Assembly (NCBI GenBank): GCA_964653075.1
Contig: CAZZAX010000007.1
Location: 1 to 64,000 of the forward strand
Length of the DNA stretch: 64,000 nucleotides
Reading direction: 5' to 3'
DNA from: NIOZ-UU13 sp964653075
GTDB taxonomy: Bacteria > Planctomycetota > Phycisphaerae > Sedimentisphaerales > Anaerobacaceae
The notes below the pieces were generated by a model. That model worked only from the letters and a program-made list of their open reading frames with translations, was not told the origin of the DNA and made no database searches. This document shows positions 1-6,560 of this stretch, in pieces; the stretch's first letter is position 1; each line of letters begins with the position of its first letter. Both the position numbers and the translations under genes were made by a program.

Positions 1-2
1 CC

Positions 3-596
3 AGTCCGTGGACAGGCCCTCTCTGGAGCTTCACTACGGCCAACTTCCTTGTAGTGGACGACTTTGAGGCTTACAATGACCTTGACCCCGCCGATTCGCT
101 GAGCAACAGGATATTTAATGCGTGGATAGACGGATTCGAAAATCCGGCAATAAACGGTTCTGTCGTTGGTTACGCAAATCCTCCATTTGCCGAGCAAAGT
201 ATCGTTCACGGTGGCAATCAATCGATGCCGTTTGCCTACGATAACGCTGTCGGGAAATCCGAGGCGACTTCTGTTTTGACTTCCTCTCGTGACTGGACAG
301 TGAACGGTGTTAACACACTGGTAATTTGGTTCAGGGGTGAAGCGGCTAACGCGGCCGAACCTATGTATGTTGCTCTTAATGACAGTGCCGTTGTCACTAA
401 TGATAATCCTGATGCGGCGCAGGCAGCTTCCTGGACACAGTGGACTATCGACCTGAAGCGCTTTGCGGACCAGGGCGTGAACCTTGCCAATGTAAATACT
501 CTTACTCTCGGTCTTGGTAACAGGGCTAATCCGGTGGCCGGAGGTTCGGGTATAATGTACTTCGATGATATCCGTCTGTATGCGCCTGCGCAGTAA
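3..596 (+). CDS. Extracellular planctomycete surface protein, C-terminal part (5' end outside window)
   Basis: The reading frame is open from the first bases of the window, so the true start lies upstream and only about 198 residues are visible. They begin with a GPLWSFTTANFLVVDDFEAY stretch: the W-S-F-T-T string followed by V-V-D-D-F-E is a junction I know from large secreted planctomycete proteins, where a fibronectin-like segment leads into a jelly-roll-like carbohydrate-binding type domain. The last residues, YFDDIRLYAP, are typical of the end of such a domain. There is no dockerin or membrane anchor after it. An internal GTG at 54 could be mistaken for a start but has no ribosome binding site and lies within the conserved junction. 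The exact function and ligand are unknown. Confidence 0.7.
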   Translation, partial: SPWTGPLWSFTTANFLVVDDFEAYNDLDPADSLSNRIFNAWIDGFENPAINGSVVGYANPPFAEQSIVHGGNQSMPFAYDNAVGKSEATSVLTSSRDWTVNGVNTLVIWFRGEAANAAEPMYVALNDSAVVTNDNPDAAQAASWTQWTIDLKRFADQGVNLANVNTLTLGLGNRANPVAGGSGIMYFDDIRLYAPAQ

Positions 597-650
597 GATT
601 GGGTCCCCGACTAAGACATTCGAGGATAAATTTGTTTTTGGCTTTGTTTG

Positions 651-862
651 GGTTTGTTTTTGTGACCCGCCGGCGGCATAAATGCTCGTATTTACTTGTC
701 ATAAAAGAGCTTAAGGCAAATTTTGGCCTTTCGTGGATTGGGTTTGTATTGGGTTTGAATTGGGTTTGTTTTTTACTCCGCCAAGCGGGTAAAATCTCGT
801 ATCTACTTGCCTTAAAAGGGCTTATGGCAATTTTAATGGTTTTAGAATTGGGTTTGTTTTCA
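651..862. repeat. Two and a half direct copies of a ~75-base intergenic repeat
   Basis: Copy one (651-726) and copy two (763-836) both run from GGTTTGTTTTT through a GC-rich Cys-Gly-like core (CCGCCGGCGG / CCGCCAAGCGGG), then CTCGTAT(T/C)TACTTG, then an AAAAGNGCTTA(A/T)GGCAA segment. A third start of the unit (GGTTTGTTTTCAC) is at 851-862. Short GGGTTTG runs link the copies. The repeat follows directly after the surface-protein gene. I see no coding potential; a role as transcript end or as a neutral dispersed repeat are both possible. Confidence 0.55.
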
Positions 863-1350
863 CAAAAAGTTGAATAACTTTTGGTGATTTTTTCTTTGAT
901 TTGCCTGTTTTTTTCATTTTTTAGCTGCTTTTTTGACAATAGATGATTCATAATAGACACAAGATTTCAGACTAAAGGCTAATTTTCAAAAAACTCGTCT
1001 GAGGGGTAAAAAACAGTCCCTCTATAATTAGACGTACCTGCACGATTGATTCGAAAATTCGGGGATTTTGGGGCGGGTGAATTTTGCTAAGTGCTTATAT
1101 AGAAAGGAATAAAAAATTTTTTAGAAAAATTGAAATTTGTCAAAAATTACCAGCGTTTTTTGCGCGCGACAATCAAGGAATTGATAGACGCAGAGAGCAC
1201 CGAGAAAAGAGAGGTTTTGGGGGAAAATGTGGTTGATTTTGTGTTGTTTTGAGCGTTTTTTGTCGAAAATCGGGCGATTTTTCAACTCTTAATTATCACG
1301 CCGCCGTTTCACTCATAAGATGCAAGCTTTGTGTAGCATTTCTAACTGAG

Positions 1351-1430
1351 GCCAGCATGAGCATCATACATTCACGTAGACGCGAAGCGGTGGAGTGATT
1401 AAAACCAGTGTGAACCGCAGGTAGAAATGC
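1351..1430 (+). repeat. Dispersed repeat family D, copy 1 (shortened)
   Basis: Begins with GCCAGCATGAGCATCATAC and ends with GTGTGAACCGCAGGTAGAAA. Relative to copies at 1503-1620 and 5926-6041 it lacks the central CCCCCGACAG...AAGCAAGTGAGCTAA segment, so it looks like an internally deleted copy. No open frame is shared between copies. Confidence 0.6.
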
Positions 1431-1502
1431 GGTCAACGATTTTGAGTGGATTCCTACTCCCCGGCAGAAAAGCAAGTAAGTACACACCGGGGACAAGCTC
1501 CG

Positions 1503-1620
1503 GCCAGCATGAGCATCATACCGTCACGCAAACGCGAAGCCCCCGACAGTAAAACAAGTGAGCTAAGTCGAGGGTAAACTACGGAATGATAAAAATTAGT
1601 GTGAACCGAAGGTAGAAATG
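1503..1620 (+). repeat. Dispersed repeat family D, copy 2
   Basis: A 118-base unit from GCCAGCATGAGCATCATAC to GTGAACCGAAGGTAGAAATG. It matches the copy at 5926-6041 along its whole length with scattered substitutions, including the CGCGAAGCCCCCGACAG block and the AAGTGAGCTAA block. Related fragments (AAAGCAAGTAAG, near 1466) lie just upstream, so this region seems to have accumulated partial copies. Confidence 0.65.
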
Positions 1621-1809
1621 TGTTTCGCGAGCTGGATGGCAGGACGTAGTAGAAAATAGTACCGAACCGCAGGCAGCACAAAACAGGCTCGTATGAGCAG
1701 GACTCATAACGTCTGAGCGAGTGAGGGTGAATGGGAAGGTGAGGCTGTTCAAGGTTGTCGCTTAAATGAGGTTTGCTGGGGAAGAGAAAAGCAATCCATA
1801 CGCAGATGG

Positions 1810-1872
1810 TTTGTCGAATTGACCAAAATTAAGTGATAATCAAAGGATTAAAACGGTTGAGTACACCGTTGC
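1810..1872 (+). repeat. Dispersed repeat family A, copy 1
   Basis: A 63-base unit containing GTCGAATTGACCAAAATTAA, GTGATAATCAAAGGATTAAA and ACGGTTGAGTACACCGTTG. It recurs at 3124-3185 with about five substitutions and in the same orientation. The two copies bracket the small gene at 2050-2430. Confidence 0.65.
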
Positions 1873-2049
1873 TGGGGCGAGTGTAGCTAATGTTGGTCTT
1901 GGAAATGGCCGACATATTGATAGCGAGAATAGTCTTATGTTTGGCTTAGTTAGCGGCATGTAGTTCCTCGCCGTGAAGAAAGTTCGCGATGTTATTTGAA
2001 AACCGTATAAGTATTATTCCTAATCAAATGTTCAATAAGGGAAAAGATT

Positions 2050-2430
2050 ATGGATGAACAAGTAAACATGGAAAGTGAAATAAATCATGAATCATTTTCA
2101 GATTATCTCAAAAAGCGATATCCGACCCGTTCCTTAGGTTTTAATACACATCAAGAAAAGGGAATGCTTCACGAGTTAATAGTGGCGTTGCACAATAAAT
2201 TTAATACAATTGGTGAAATCGATCGGGCACTTGCTCGCACTGAGAAAGCGGTTGAACTGTACGAAAGAAACCATCCACCAAGCAAGCTAAAAGACAGCTC
2301 CCATTGCCCAACAGGAATTGTGAGATTGTCTATGTTGCTCCTTTACGATGATTTCGATACTTATAATGATGGCGAGCTTCGGGAAAAACTTGCAGAATAC
2401 AGGGAATACATATTACCTGAGGAGAATTGA
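2050..2430 (+). CDS. Hypothetical 126-residue protein
   Basis: I do not recognise this protein. The start is supported by an AAGGG ribosome binding site ending eight bases before the ATG. The protein is acidic and soluble, with no signal peptide or membrane segment. Residues about 45-80 (HELIVALHNKF, then an Arg/Glu-rich EKAVELYERN stretch) look helical and could be part of a TPR-like or helical-bundle fold. A partly hydrophobic stretch with MLLLYDDFDTYND follows. It stands alone between copies of dispersed repeats and has no operon partner, which suggests an accessory or horizontally acquired gene. It might belong functionally with the large gene at 3434, but 1 kb of repeats separates them. 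Confidence 0.55.
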   Translation: MDEQVNMESEINHESFSDYLKKRYPTRSLGFNTHQEKGMLHELIVALHNKFNTIGEIDRALARTEKAVELYERNHPPSKLKDSSHCPTGIVRLSMLLLYDDFDTYNDGELREKLAEYREYILPEEN

Positions 2431-2436
2431 AGGTAC

Positions 2437-2563
2437 GGTACATTTTTCGATGAGTTGTGCTTGCTAATGATAGTTTTTGATAGAAGACAGCGGCTGGGCT
2501 GAATTACTGCTGAGCTTTGGGACGCAGACATCGGCTGGAATTAAGTATGGTGTCCCCGGAATT
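2437..2563 (+). repeat. Dispersed repeat family B, full copy
   Basis: A composite unit. Its first half (2437-2491, GGTACATTTTTCGATGAG to GAAGACAGC) recurs at 5742-5796. Its second half (2491-2563, GGACGCAGACATCGGCTGGA and AATTAAGTATGGTGTCCCC) recurs at 3345-3410. The second half can be read in one frame as ELLLSFGTQTSAGIKYGVP, and the copy at 3345 reads ELLWSFGTQTSAGIKYDVP, so it may be a remnant of a coding sequence. Confidence 0.6.
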
Positions 2564-3064
2564 CTTCCAGCCGGAAAACTTAGCAACATTGTGCTATACC
2601 TGCCATTATGAATCAGCTTTTGTGGGCAGTCCGATTCACAAAATGCTCAATGAATGTTTCGTTCCAGAGCCAAAACCGGATCATCTCTGGATTACAAGTT
2701 CTTTAAGAAATCAATATCGCCGGTAGATTAGGAATTCAAGGTCGTTACTTTTTTGATGATAATACGACATTGAGAATGATTAGCAATCCTACGAAAATAA
2801 TTAAAGATTTCATGCTCTTTCCTCTGGGTTAAAATACAGAATAAGGTTAAAAAATCTAAATCTCTTCCGTAAAAATGCCACATCAAAGTACACCTCTTTT
2901 CCGCTTTTGTCAACAAAAAAATTTTATTTTTAAAAAGATTCTACTAACTGAACGAAATTGGTTGTAAGGCTTGAACTCTCACATCTCAGCAAAATCCTCC
3001 TGAGAGATTTAGAAAAATCCACTACGTCGCATGTACGTAGCGAATTTAAGCACGTCTGCGAACG

Positions 3065-3129
3065 GACTAACCGGCCTTGTGGCGGGTTTTCCGTCCAGAA
3101 AAACGCGACCTATGCGCGACCGGTTAGTC
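3065..3129. repeat. Inverted repeat with 10-base perfect arms
   Basis: GACTAACCGG at 3065-3074 is exactly complementary to CCGGTTAGTC at 3120-3129, with 45 bases between. The interior carries a CGCGACC-TATG-CGCGACC direct repeat (3104-3121). The right arm runs into family A repeat copy 2. The overall shape (short complementary ends ending in GTTAG) recalls an integron attC recombination site, but the ends do not fit the RYYYAAC/GTTRRRY consensus exactly. Confidence 0.45.
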
Positions 3130-3185
3130 GAATTGCCCAAAATTAAGTGATAATCCAAGGATTAAAACGGTTGAGTACAGCGTTG
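3124..3185 (+). repeat. Dispersed repeat family A, copy 2
   Basis: Same unit as 1810-1872 (TAGTCGAATTGCCCAAAATT, then AAGTGATAATCCAAGGATTA, then AAACGGTTGAGTACAGCGTTG in pieces) with about five changes. It lies immediately 3' of the inverted-repeat arm at 3120-3129. Confidence 0.65.
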
Positions 3186-3244
3186 ACTAAGTCAAATCAT
3201 TATATAAAGTGAAAAGAAAGAACCTTTTTTTTATCAAATTTTGT

Positions 3245-3272
3245 TTGACAGATTAAAGTTTGTTTGTATTTT
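3245..3272 (+). promoter_or_regulatory. Probable sigma-70 type promoter for the 745-residue gene
   Basis: TTGACA (3245-3250) is a perfect -35 hexamer, and TATTTT (3267-3272) is a four-of-six -10 with a 16-base spacer. The predicted transcript would have a leader of about 155 bases that includes the repeat at 3285-3410. Confidence 0.4.
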
Positions 3273-3284
3273 AGGAGAGTTCAA

Positions 3285-3410
3285 CAGCGGCTGGGATTCC
3301 TCTGAATGACGAGAAGTTCGGGATGCTATACGGACAACGGGTGTACTGAATTACTGTGGAGCTTCGGGACGCAGACATCGGCTGGAATTAAGTATGATGT
3401 CCCCAGAATT
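3285..3410 (+). repeat. Dispersed repeat family B/C copy in the leader of the 745-residue gene
   Basis: The last 66 bases (3345-3410) match 2499-2563 closely: TGAATTACTG, GGGACGCAGACATCGGCTGG, AATTAAGTATGATGTCCCC. The AGCGGCTGGG at 3286-3295 also matches 2489-2498, but here about 50 extra bases (CTCTGAATGACGAGAAGTTC and on) lie between the two matching parts. The gene start is only 23 bases downstream. Confidence 0.6.
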
Positions 3411-3433
3411 AGCGGTCACATTGGGAGGATATA

Positions 3434-5671
3434 ATGGCACAAAACAATAATAACAAAAGAATACGAAGATGTTTCATGTCTGGAAAGAAGTGCATCAAGT
3501 ACACAGAGCACTTTTCGCCTGATGCCCATAGGGCTTTTGTGATTATTCCCTTTAGAGAGGAATTCTTCGACATTTACGAGTTTGGCATATTGCCTTGCTT
3601 AGGCAGAAATGGCATTGAGGCAGTTAACGGCAGAGAATCCTATTTCCTCTCCGGAGAGTACGTTATCTGCAATATCTGCGAGGAAATAATCAAAGCCGGC
3701 CTGGTAGTGGCCGATCTTTCTGAAAATAATGCAAATGTGTATTACGAGTTCGGATTGGCTTTTGCACTACGACGTAGGTGCATCGTGCTTCACCAAGAAT
3801 CCGCGAGCTTCTCCACCCGCATCAAGAATCTCATCAATAACTCTCCTGGTTGCACTTCCATAGAATACAAGAGCATTAAGGACATTAAAGACGAACTTCC
3901 TGAGAGCGTTATGAACGTACAGAGTGCCCGGATACCTGAAAGGGCTTTCAAGCCAGTTTCCGATCTGCATCATGTGATGGCAATCGTTGGACAACGTGCG
4001 ATTGTTGCCCAAGGAAAAGACGAACCCACGGAACAGATCGTGAATCCCGATGATCTTTTTAGGTATGGCATTGAAGAAAGTATGAAATCGGTCAATGCTC
4101 GCTTGCCAAGCAGTTTGACAGATTTGAACGCACAAGTTGTCGAGAACATCGCAATGAGCAGGGACAAGTTTGACAAACTTGTCAGGAAACTCATGACGTG
4201 TCGATTCTGTATAATTGACGTTAACAAATCCTCAGTTGAGGCATTTTTCTGGATGGGATTCATACACGGGCTGGGCATCAATCTTTTGGTAGATATGCGC
4301 CCGGATCTCTCATTTCTCTACATCAGCAATGATCCTGATATGACGAAACTACCTTTTGATATTCAAGCTGTCAAGGTTCAGCACTACAAATCTGTAAAGA
4401 ACGCCAGTAAGTTAATAACTGATGAGATCGTAAGACGTGAAATTGAAAAGCTGAGAAGGAAGAACTCAGAACGACATATATTCTGGAAAAGAATGAATTT
4501 CACCAACACGAAATTCCTGATAGGTGCAGCCGATGTTTACCTGGCCAAAGAGACTCGCTACAGAAGCAAGGTGAGCCTCCAGGATTTCAAGGCTTTCGAC
4601 ATGATCACATATCTCTTCATGTTAGAGCAGAAACAACCGTTCGAATACGATCGACATTTTGTACGAGTGTCTGACTATCTAGGAAAATCCAAAAATAGGC
4701 AGCTAGCCGATACAACGGCTATATCCGAGCTAAAGATAGAGACTAAACCGGATGATCTTTTCGAGGTGGTCCGCAAGGGATCCGATGATTCACCAGTCAC
4801 GCTAGGCGACGAAGCTCCACCAGACGTAGGGCCGAAGAAATACGTAGTACTGATCGGTTCCAATTGTGTAAATCCTGCAACACAGATGATGTTCGAGCTA
4901 CTCTATGACAGGGAAAAGCATTATGAATTCAGGACGACGAAGCCCTACAAGGCAAGAGGATTGGCCTGGAAGCATATTGCTAATCCAAACGATGAGAGTG
5001 TTGGCATTTTTCTGGAGGAAGGCACAATACAAGACTCGAATACTAAAGGTTTCTCACAATACGCAAAGAGCGGCTTCAGGAAAGACGTGGTGACGCACGA
5101 TAAGGATGCCGGATTGCTTATAATAACTAACTGCTGGCCCAAAAAAGATGAATTCAAGCCGAATCGTACAATTGCGTTTTGTGGTTTTCGCAAATATGGA
5201 ACATACCTCATGGCATATATACTGGCTCACTACGCTCGATCAAGTCAGACAGGCGAACTCGCCGCACATTGTGGCTGTCGACTTGAAATAAGAGGCTATA
5301 AACACAAATACATCTACGATAGCGATTTCTTATCCTTGCTGAACAGAAAGATCGAGGAATTCTCTCACCGGGAGTACTGCCTTGAAGCAATATTTGAGTT
5401 TTACAGGATGGATTATGACAGCCGTGAGCACGAACAATGGAACGCCAGAATCACCGGTATCTTTGAGTTTGACACCAAAAAGAGAACACGCGTTTCTATT
5501 ATGAATGAACTCGTACAAATAGCAGAGAATAACAATAAGGATTCCGAAGATATGTCAGGACGAGTTGATAGTTTGAATTTACAAACAAAAAGTGAATCAC
5601 AGAACATACCGTTACAAGATATCACTAGCACCTCACGATCCCAAAGTCACTCCGTTGAGACTCTCAAATAA
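3434..5671 (+). CDS. Large protein with two nucleoside 2-deoxyribosyltransferase/TIR-like domains; candidate defence effector
   Basis: 745 residues, no signal peptide or membrane segment. The start is set by GGGAGG five bases before the ATG. Residues 31-145 have the pattern of the nucleoside 2-deoxyribosyltransferase-like fold: AFVIIPF near 34-40, an internal hydrophobic ADLS at 93-96, and NVYYEFG at 101-107, where Glu105 matches the catalytic glutamate. Residues 205-335 repeat the layout (CRFCIIDV at 256-263, then EAFFWMGFIHGLG), but the ELG glutamate is replaced by Trp-Met, so this copy is probably non-catalytic and may bind a ligand. A helical linker (about 340-465) leads to an alpha/beta domain (about 468-600) with VVLIGSNCVNP and a DAGLLIITNCWP segment that I cannot name; the last 65 residues are polar and low-complexity. 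Domains of the first kind cleave N-glycosidic bonds in nucleotides or NAD and are frequent in anti-phage systems; that role here is inference. The gene stands alone among repeats. Cys13 and Cys20 might bind a metal. Confidence 0.6.
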   Translation: MAQNNNNKRIRRCFMSGKKCIKYTEHFSPDAHRAFVIIPFREEFFDIYEFGILPCLGRNGIEAVNGRESYFLSGEYVICNICEEIIKAGLVVADLSENNANVYYEFGLAFALRRRCIVLHQESASFSTRIKNLINNSPGCTSIEYKSIKDIKDELPESVMNVQSARIPERAFKPVSDLHHVMAIVGQRAIVAQGKDEPTEQIVNPDDLFRYGIEESMKSVNARLPSSLTDLNAQVVENIAMSRDKFDKLVRKLMTCRFCIIDVNKSSVEAFFWMGFIHGLGINLLVDMRPDLSFLYISNDPDMTKLPFDIQAVKVQHYKSVKNASKLITDEIVRREIEKLRRKNSERHIFWKRMNFTNTKFLIGAADVYLAKETRYRSKVSLQDFKAFDMITYLFMLEQKQPFEYDRHFVRVSDYLGKSKNRQLADTTAISELKIETKPDDLFEVVRKGSDDSPVTLGDEAPPDVGPKKYVVLIGSNCVNPATQMMFELLYDREKHYEFRTTKPYKARGLAWKHIANPNDESVGIFLEEGTIQDSNTKGFSQYAKSGFRKDVVTHDKDAGLLIITNCWPKKDEFKPNRTIAFCGFRKYGTYLMAYILAHYARSSQTGELAAHCGCRLEIRGYKHKYIYDSDFLSLLNRKIEEFSHREYCLEAIFEFYRMDYDSREHEQWNARITGIFEFDTKKRTRVSIMNELVQIAENNNKDSEDMSGRVDSLNLQTKSESQNIPLQDITSTSRSQSHSVETLK

Positions 5672-5741
5672 AGCAATAGGCAACGTATAGGGGTCGGACC
5701 GAGTTAAGTCTTTAATTTGCAGAGGGGAATTAAACGTATAA

Positions 5742-5796
5742 GGTACATTTTTCGATGAGATGTGGTTGCTAATGACAGGTTTTGATAGAGGACAGC
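5742..5796 (+). repeat. Dispersed repeat family B, first half only
   Basis: GGTACATTTTTCGATGAGATG, then GGTTGCTAATGACAGGTTTT and GATAGAGGACAGC, matching 2437-2491 with about seven differences. The second half of the full unit is absent here; sequence after GACAGC is unrelated. Confidence 0.6.
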
Positions 5797-5838
5797 ATTC
5801 AATTGATTATTGATGAGTGATGATTGATTATTTTCTGG

Positions 5839-5858
5839 ATTCCTGTTTTCACAGGAAT
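5839..5858. repeat. REP-like palindrome
   Basis: ATTCCTGT-TTTC-ACAGGAAT, a perfect eight-base-pair hairpin with a four-base loop, set in a GGATTCC...GGAATGAC context that occurs as a dispersed palindrome in many bacterial genomes. Confidence 0.55.
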
Positions 5859-5925
5859 GACAAGTTAAAAGCATTTCTACCCCCCTGTTGCAAGTCATGA
5901 GGGTAGCACTCGGGGGTAAACTCCG

Positions 5926-6041
5926 GCCAGCATGAGCATCGTTCAGTCACGTAGCCGCGGAGCCCCCGACAGGAAAGCAAGTGAGCTAAATCGAGGATAA
6001 ACTCCGGAGTGATTAAAATTAGTGCGAACCGCTGGTAGAAA
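5926..6041 (+). repeat. Dispersed repeat family D, copy 3
   Basis: GCCAGCATGAGCATCGTTCAG to GCGAACCGCTGGTAGAAATT; full-length match to 1503-1620, including AGCCCCCGACAGGAAAGCAA and GTGAGCTAAATCGAGG. It lies on the other side of the two orphan genes from copies 1 and 2. Confidence 0.65.
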
Positions 6042-6135
6042 TTAAAGAGGTTAGAAGTTAGAATTGCGAATTGAGATTTTTTAGAGAATTCAGGTCTGTT
6101 GGCTTTCCTTTTTAAGAAGTGTATAAATGTAATTT

Positions 6136-6292
6136 CCCTTCGATTACACTCAGGGCAGGCTCTTGCCAGATTTAGCTACCGCCTCTTCGTGTCTCCACTC
6201 ACTTCGTTCGGTCGAAATGACAATAATGAAGATTGCCGCGCTGCGCTCGCAATGACAGCTATTTTAAATAGACCCTTCGACTGCGCTCAGGG
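6136..6292. repeat. Cluster of short REP-like units
   Basis: CCCTTCGATTACACTCAGGG (6136-6155) and CCCTTCGACTGCGCTCAGGG (6273-6292) match at 17 of 20 positions. Between them lie CACTTCGTTCGGTCGAAATG (6200-6219) and GATTGCCGCGCTGCGCTCGC (6231-6250), other short units of the kind found scattered in bacterial intergenic DNA next to AATGACA strings. Confidence 0.5.
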
Positions 6293-6482
6293 TGACGATT
6301 TTGTATTGCGTATTGCATATGTAGTATTGCGGACAGAAGGGATGACCCTATTCAAATGATTAATGATGAGTGATAATTGATTATTGTTGGATTTGTGATT
6401 AGGGCGTTTTCAGAGATGATGGGTAAGGGTTTGGTTGGTAGTAAGATATGTGATTTGTGTATGAGTGCGGGGATTTCTGTGC

Positions 6483-6511
6483 TTGCTATTTGTTGGAGGT
6501 CCGGCTACAAT
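6483..6511 (+). promoter_or_regulatory. Probable sigma-70 type promoter for serA
   Basis: TTGCTA (6483-6488) and TACAAT (6506-6511) with a 17-base spacer, 49 bases before the serA start. The -35 matches four and the -10 five of six consensus positions. Confidence 0.35.
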
Positions 6512-6560
6512 GCGAAGGCGAATATTGTGAAGTGAAAAATACTATTTTTGGAGCTGGACT

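Larger units (their letters stand above)
597..2049. other. Long non-coding stretch with several repeat families
   Basis: About 1.45 kb with no credible gene. It holds TTGGGTTTG-rich direct repeats (651-862), an AT-rich section to about 1290, two copies of a roughly 80-118 base dispersed repeat (1351-1430 and 1503-1620) and one copy of another repeat (1810-1872). Open frames here are short, lack ribosome binding sites and have no recognisable motifs. Confidence 0.6.
2431..3433. other. Intergenic stretch between the two orphan genes
   Basis: About 1 kb containing the full family B repeat, an unsupported 69-codon frame at 2517-2726, an AT-rich tract (2900-2945), small hairpins, an inverted repeat (3065-3129), a family A repeat (3124-3185), a probable promoter (3245-3272) and a second family B/C copy (3285-3410). 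No convincing gene is present. Confidence 0.55.
5672..6560. other. Intergenic repeat-rich stretch before serA
   Basis: Holds a family B first-half copy, a palindrome, a family D copy, several short REP-like units (6136-6298) and the serA promoter. A near-repeat of ATTATTGATGAGTGATGATTGATTATT occurs around 5803-5832 and again near 6358-6385. The 86-codon frame at 6099-6359 is made of these REP units and is not a gene. Confidence 0.6.

Noticed and set aside
2517..2726. A 69-codon frame with NLATLCYTCH resembling the end of an HNH nuclease
   Set aside because: It starts inside a dispersed repeat, lacks a ribosome binding site and the N-terminal HNH half; kept only as a finding about the repeat.
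3065..3129. A true integron attC site
   Set aside because: The ends GACTAAC/GTTAGTC do not fit RYYYAAC/GTTRRRY, there is no second similar site and no integrase in the window.
2958..3146. A 62-codon + frame
   Set aside because: It runs through an inverted repeat and into repeat family A, with no start signal and no motif.
6099..6359. An 86-codon + frame
   Set aside because: Made almost wholly of short REP-like units; low-complexity and not protein-like.
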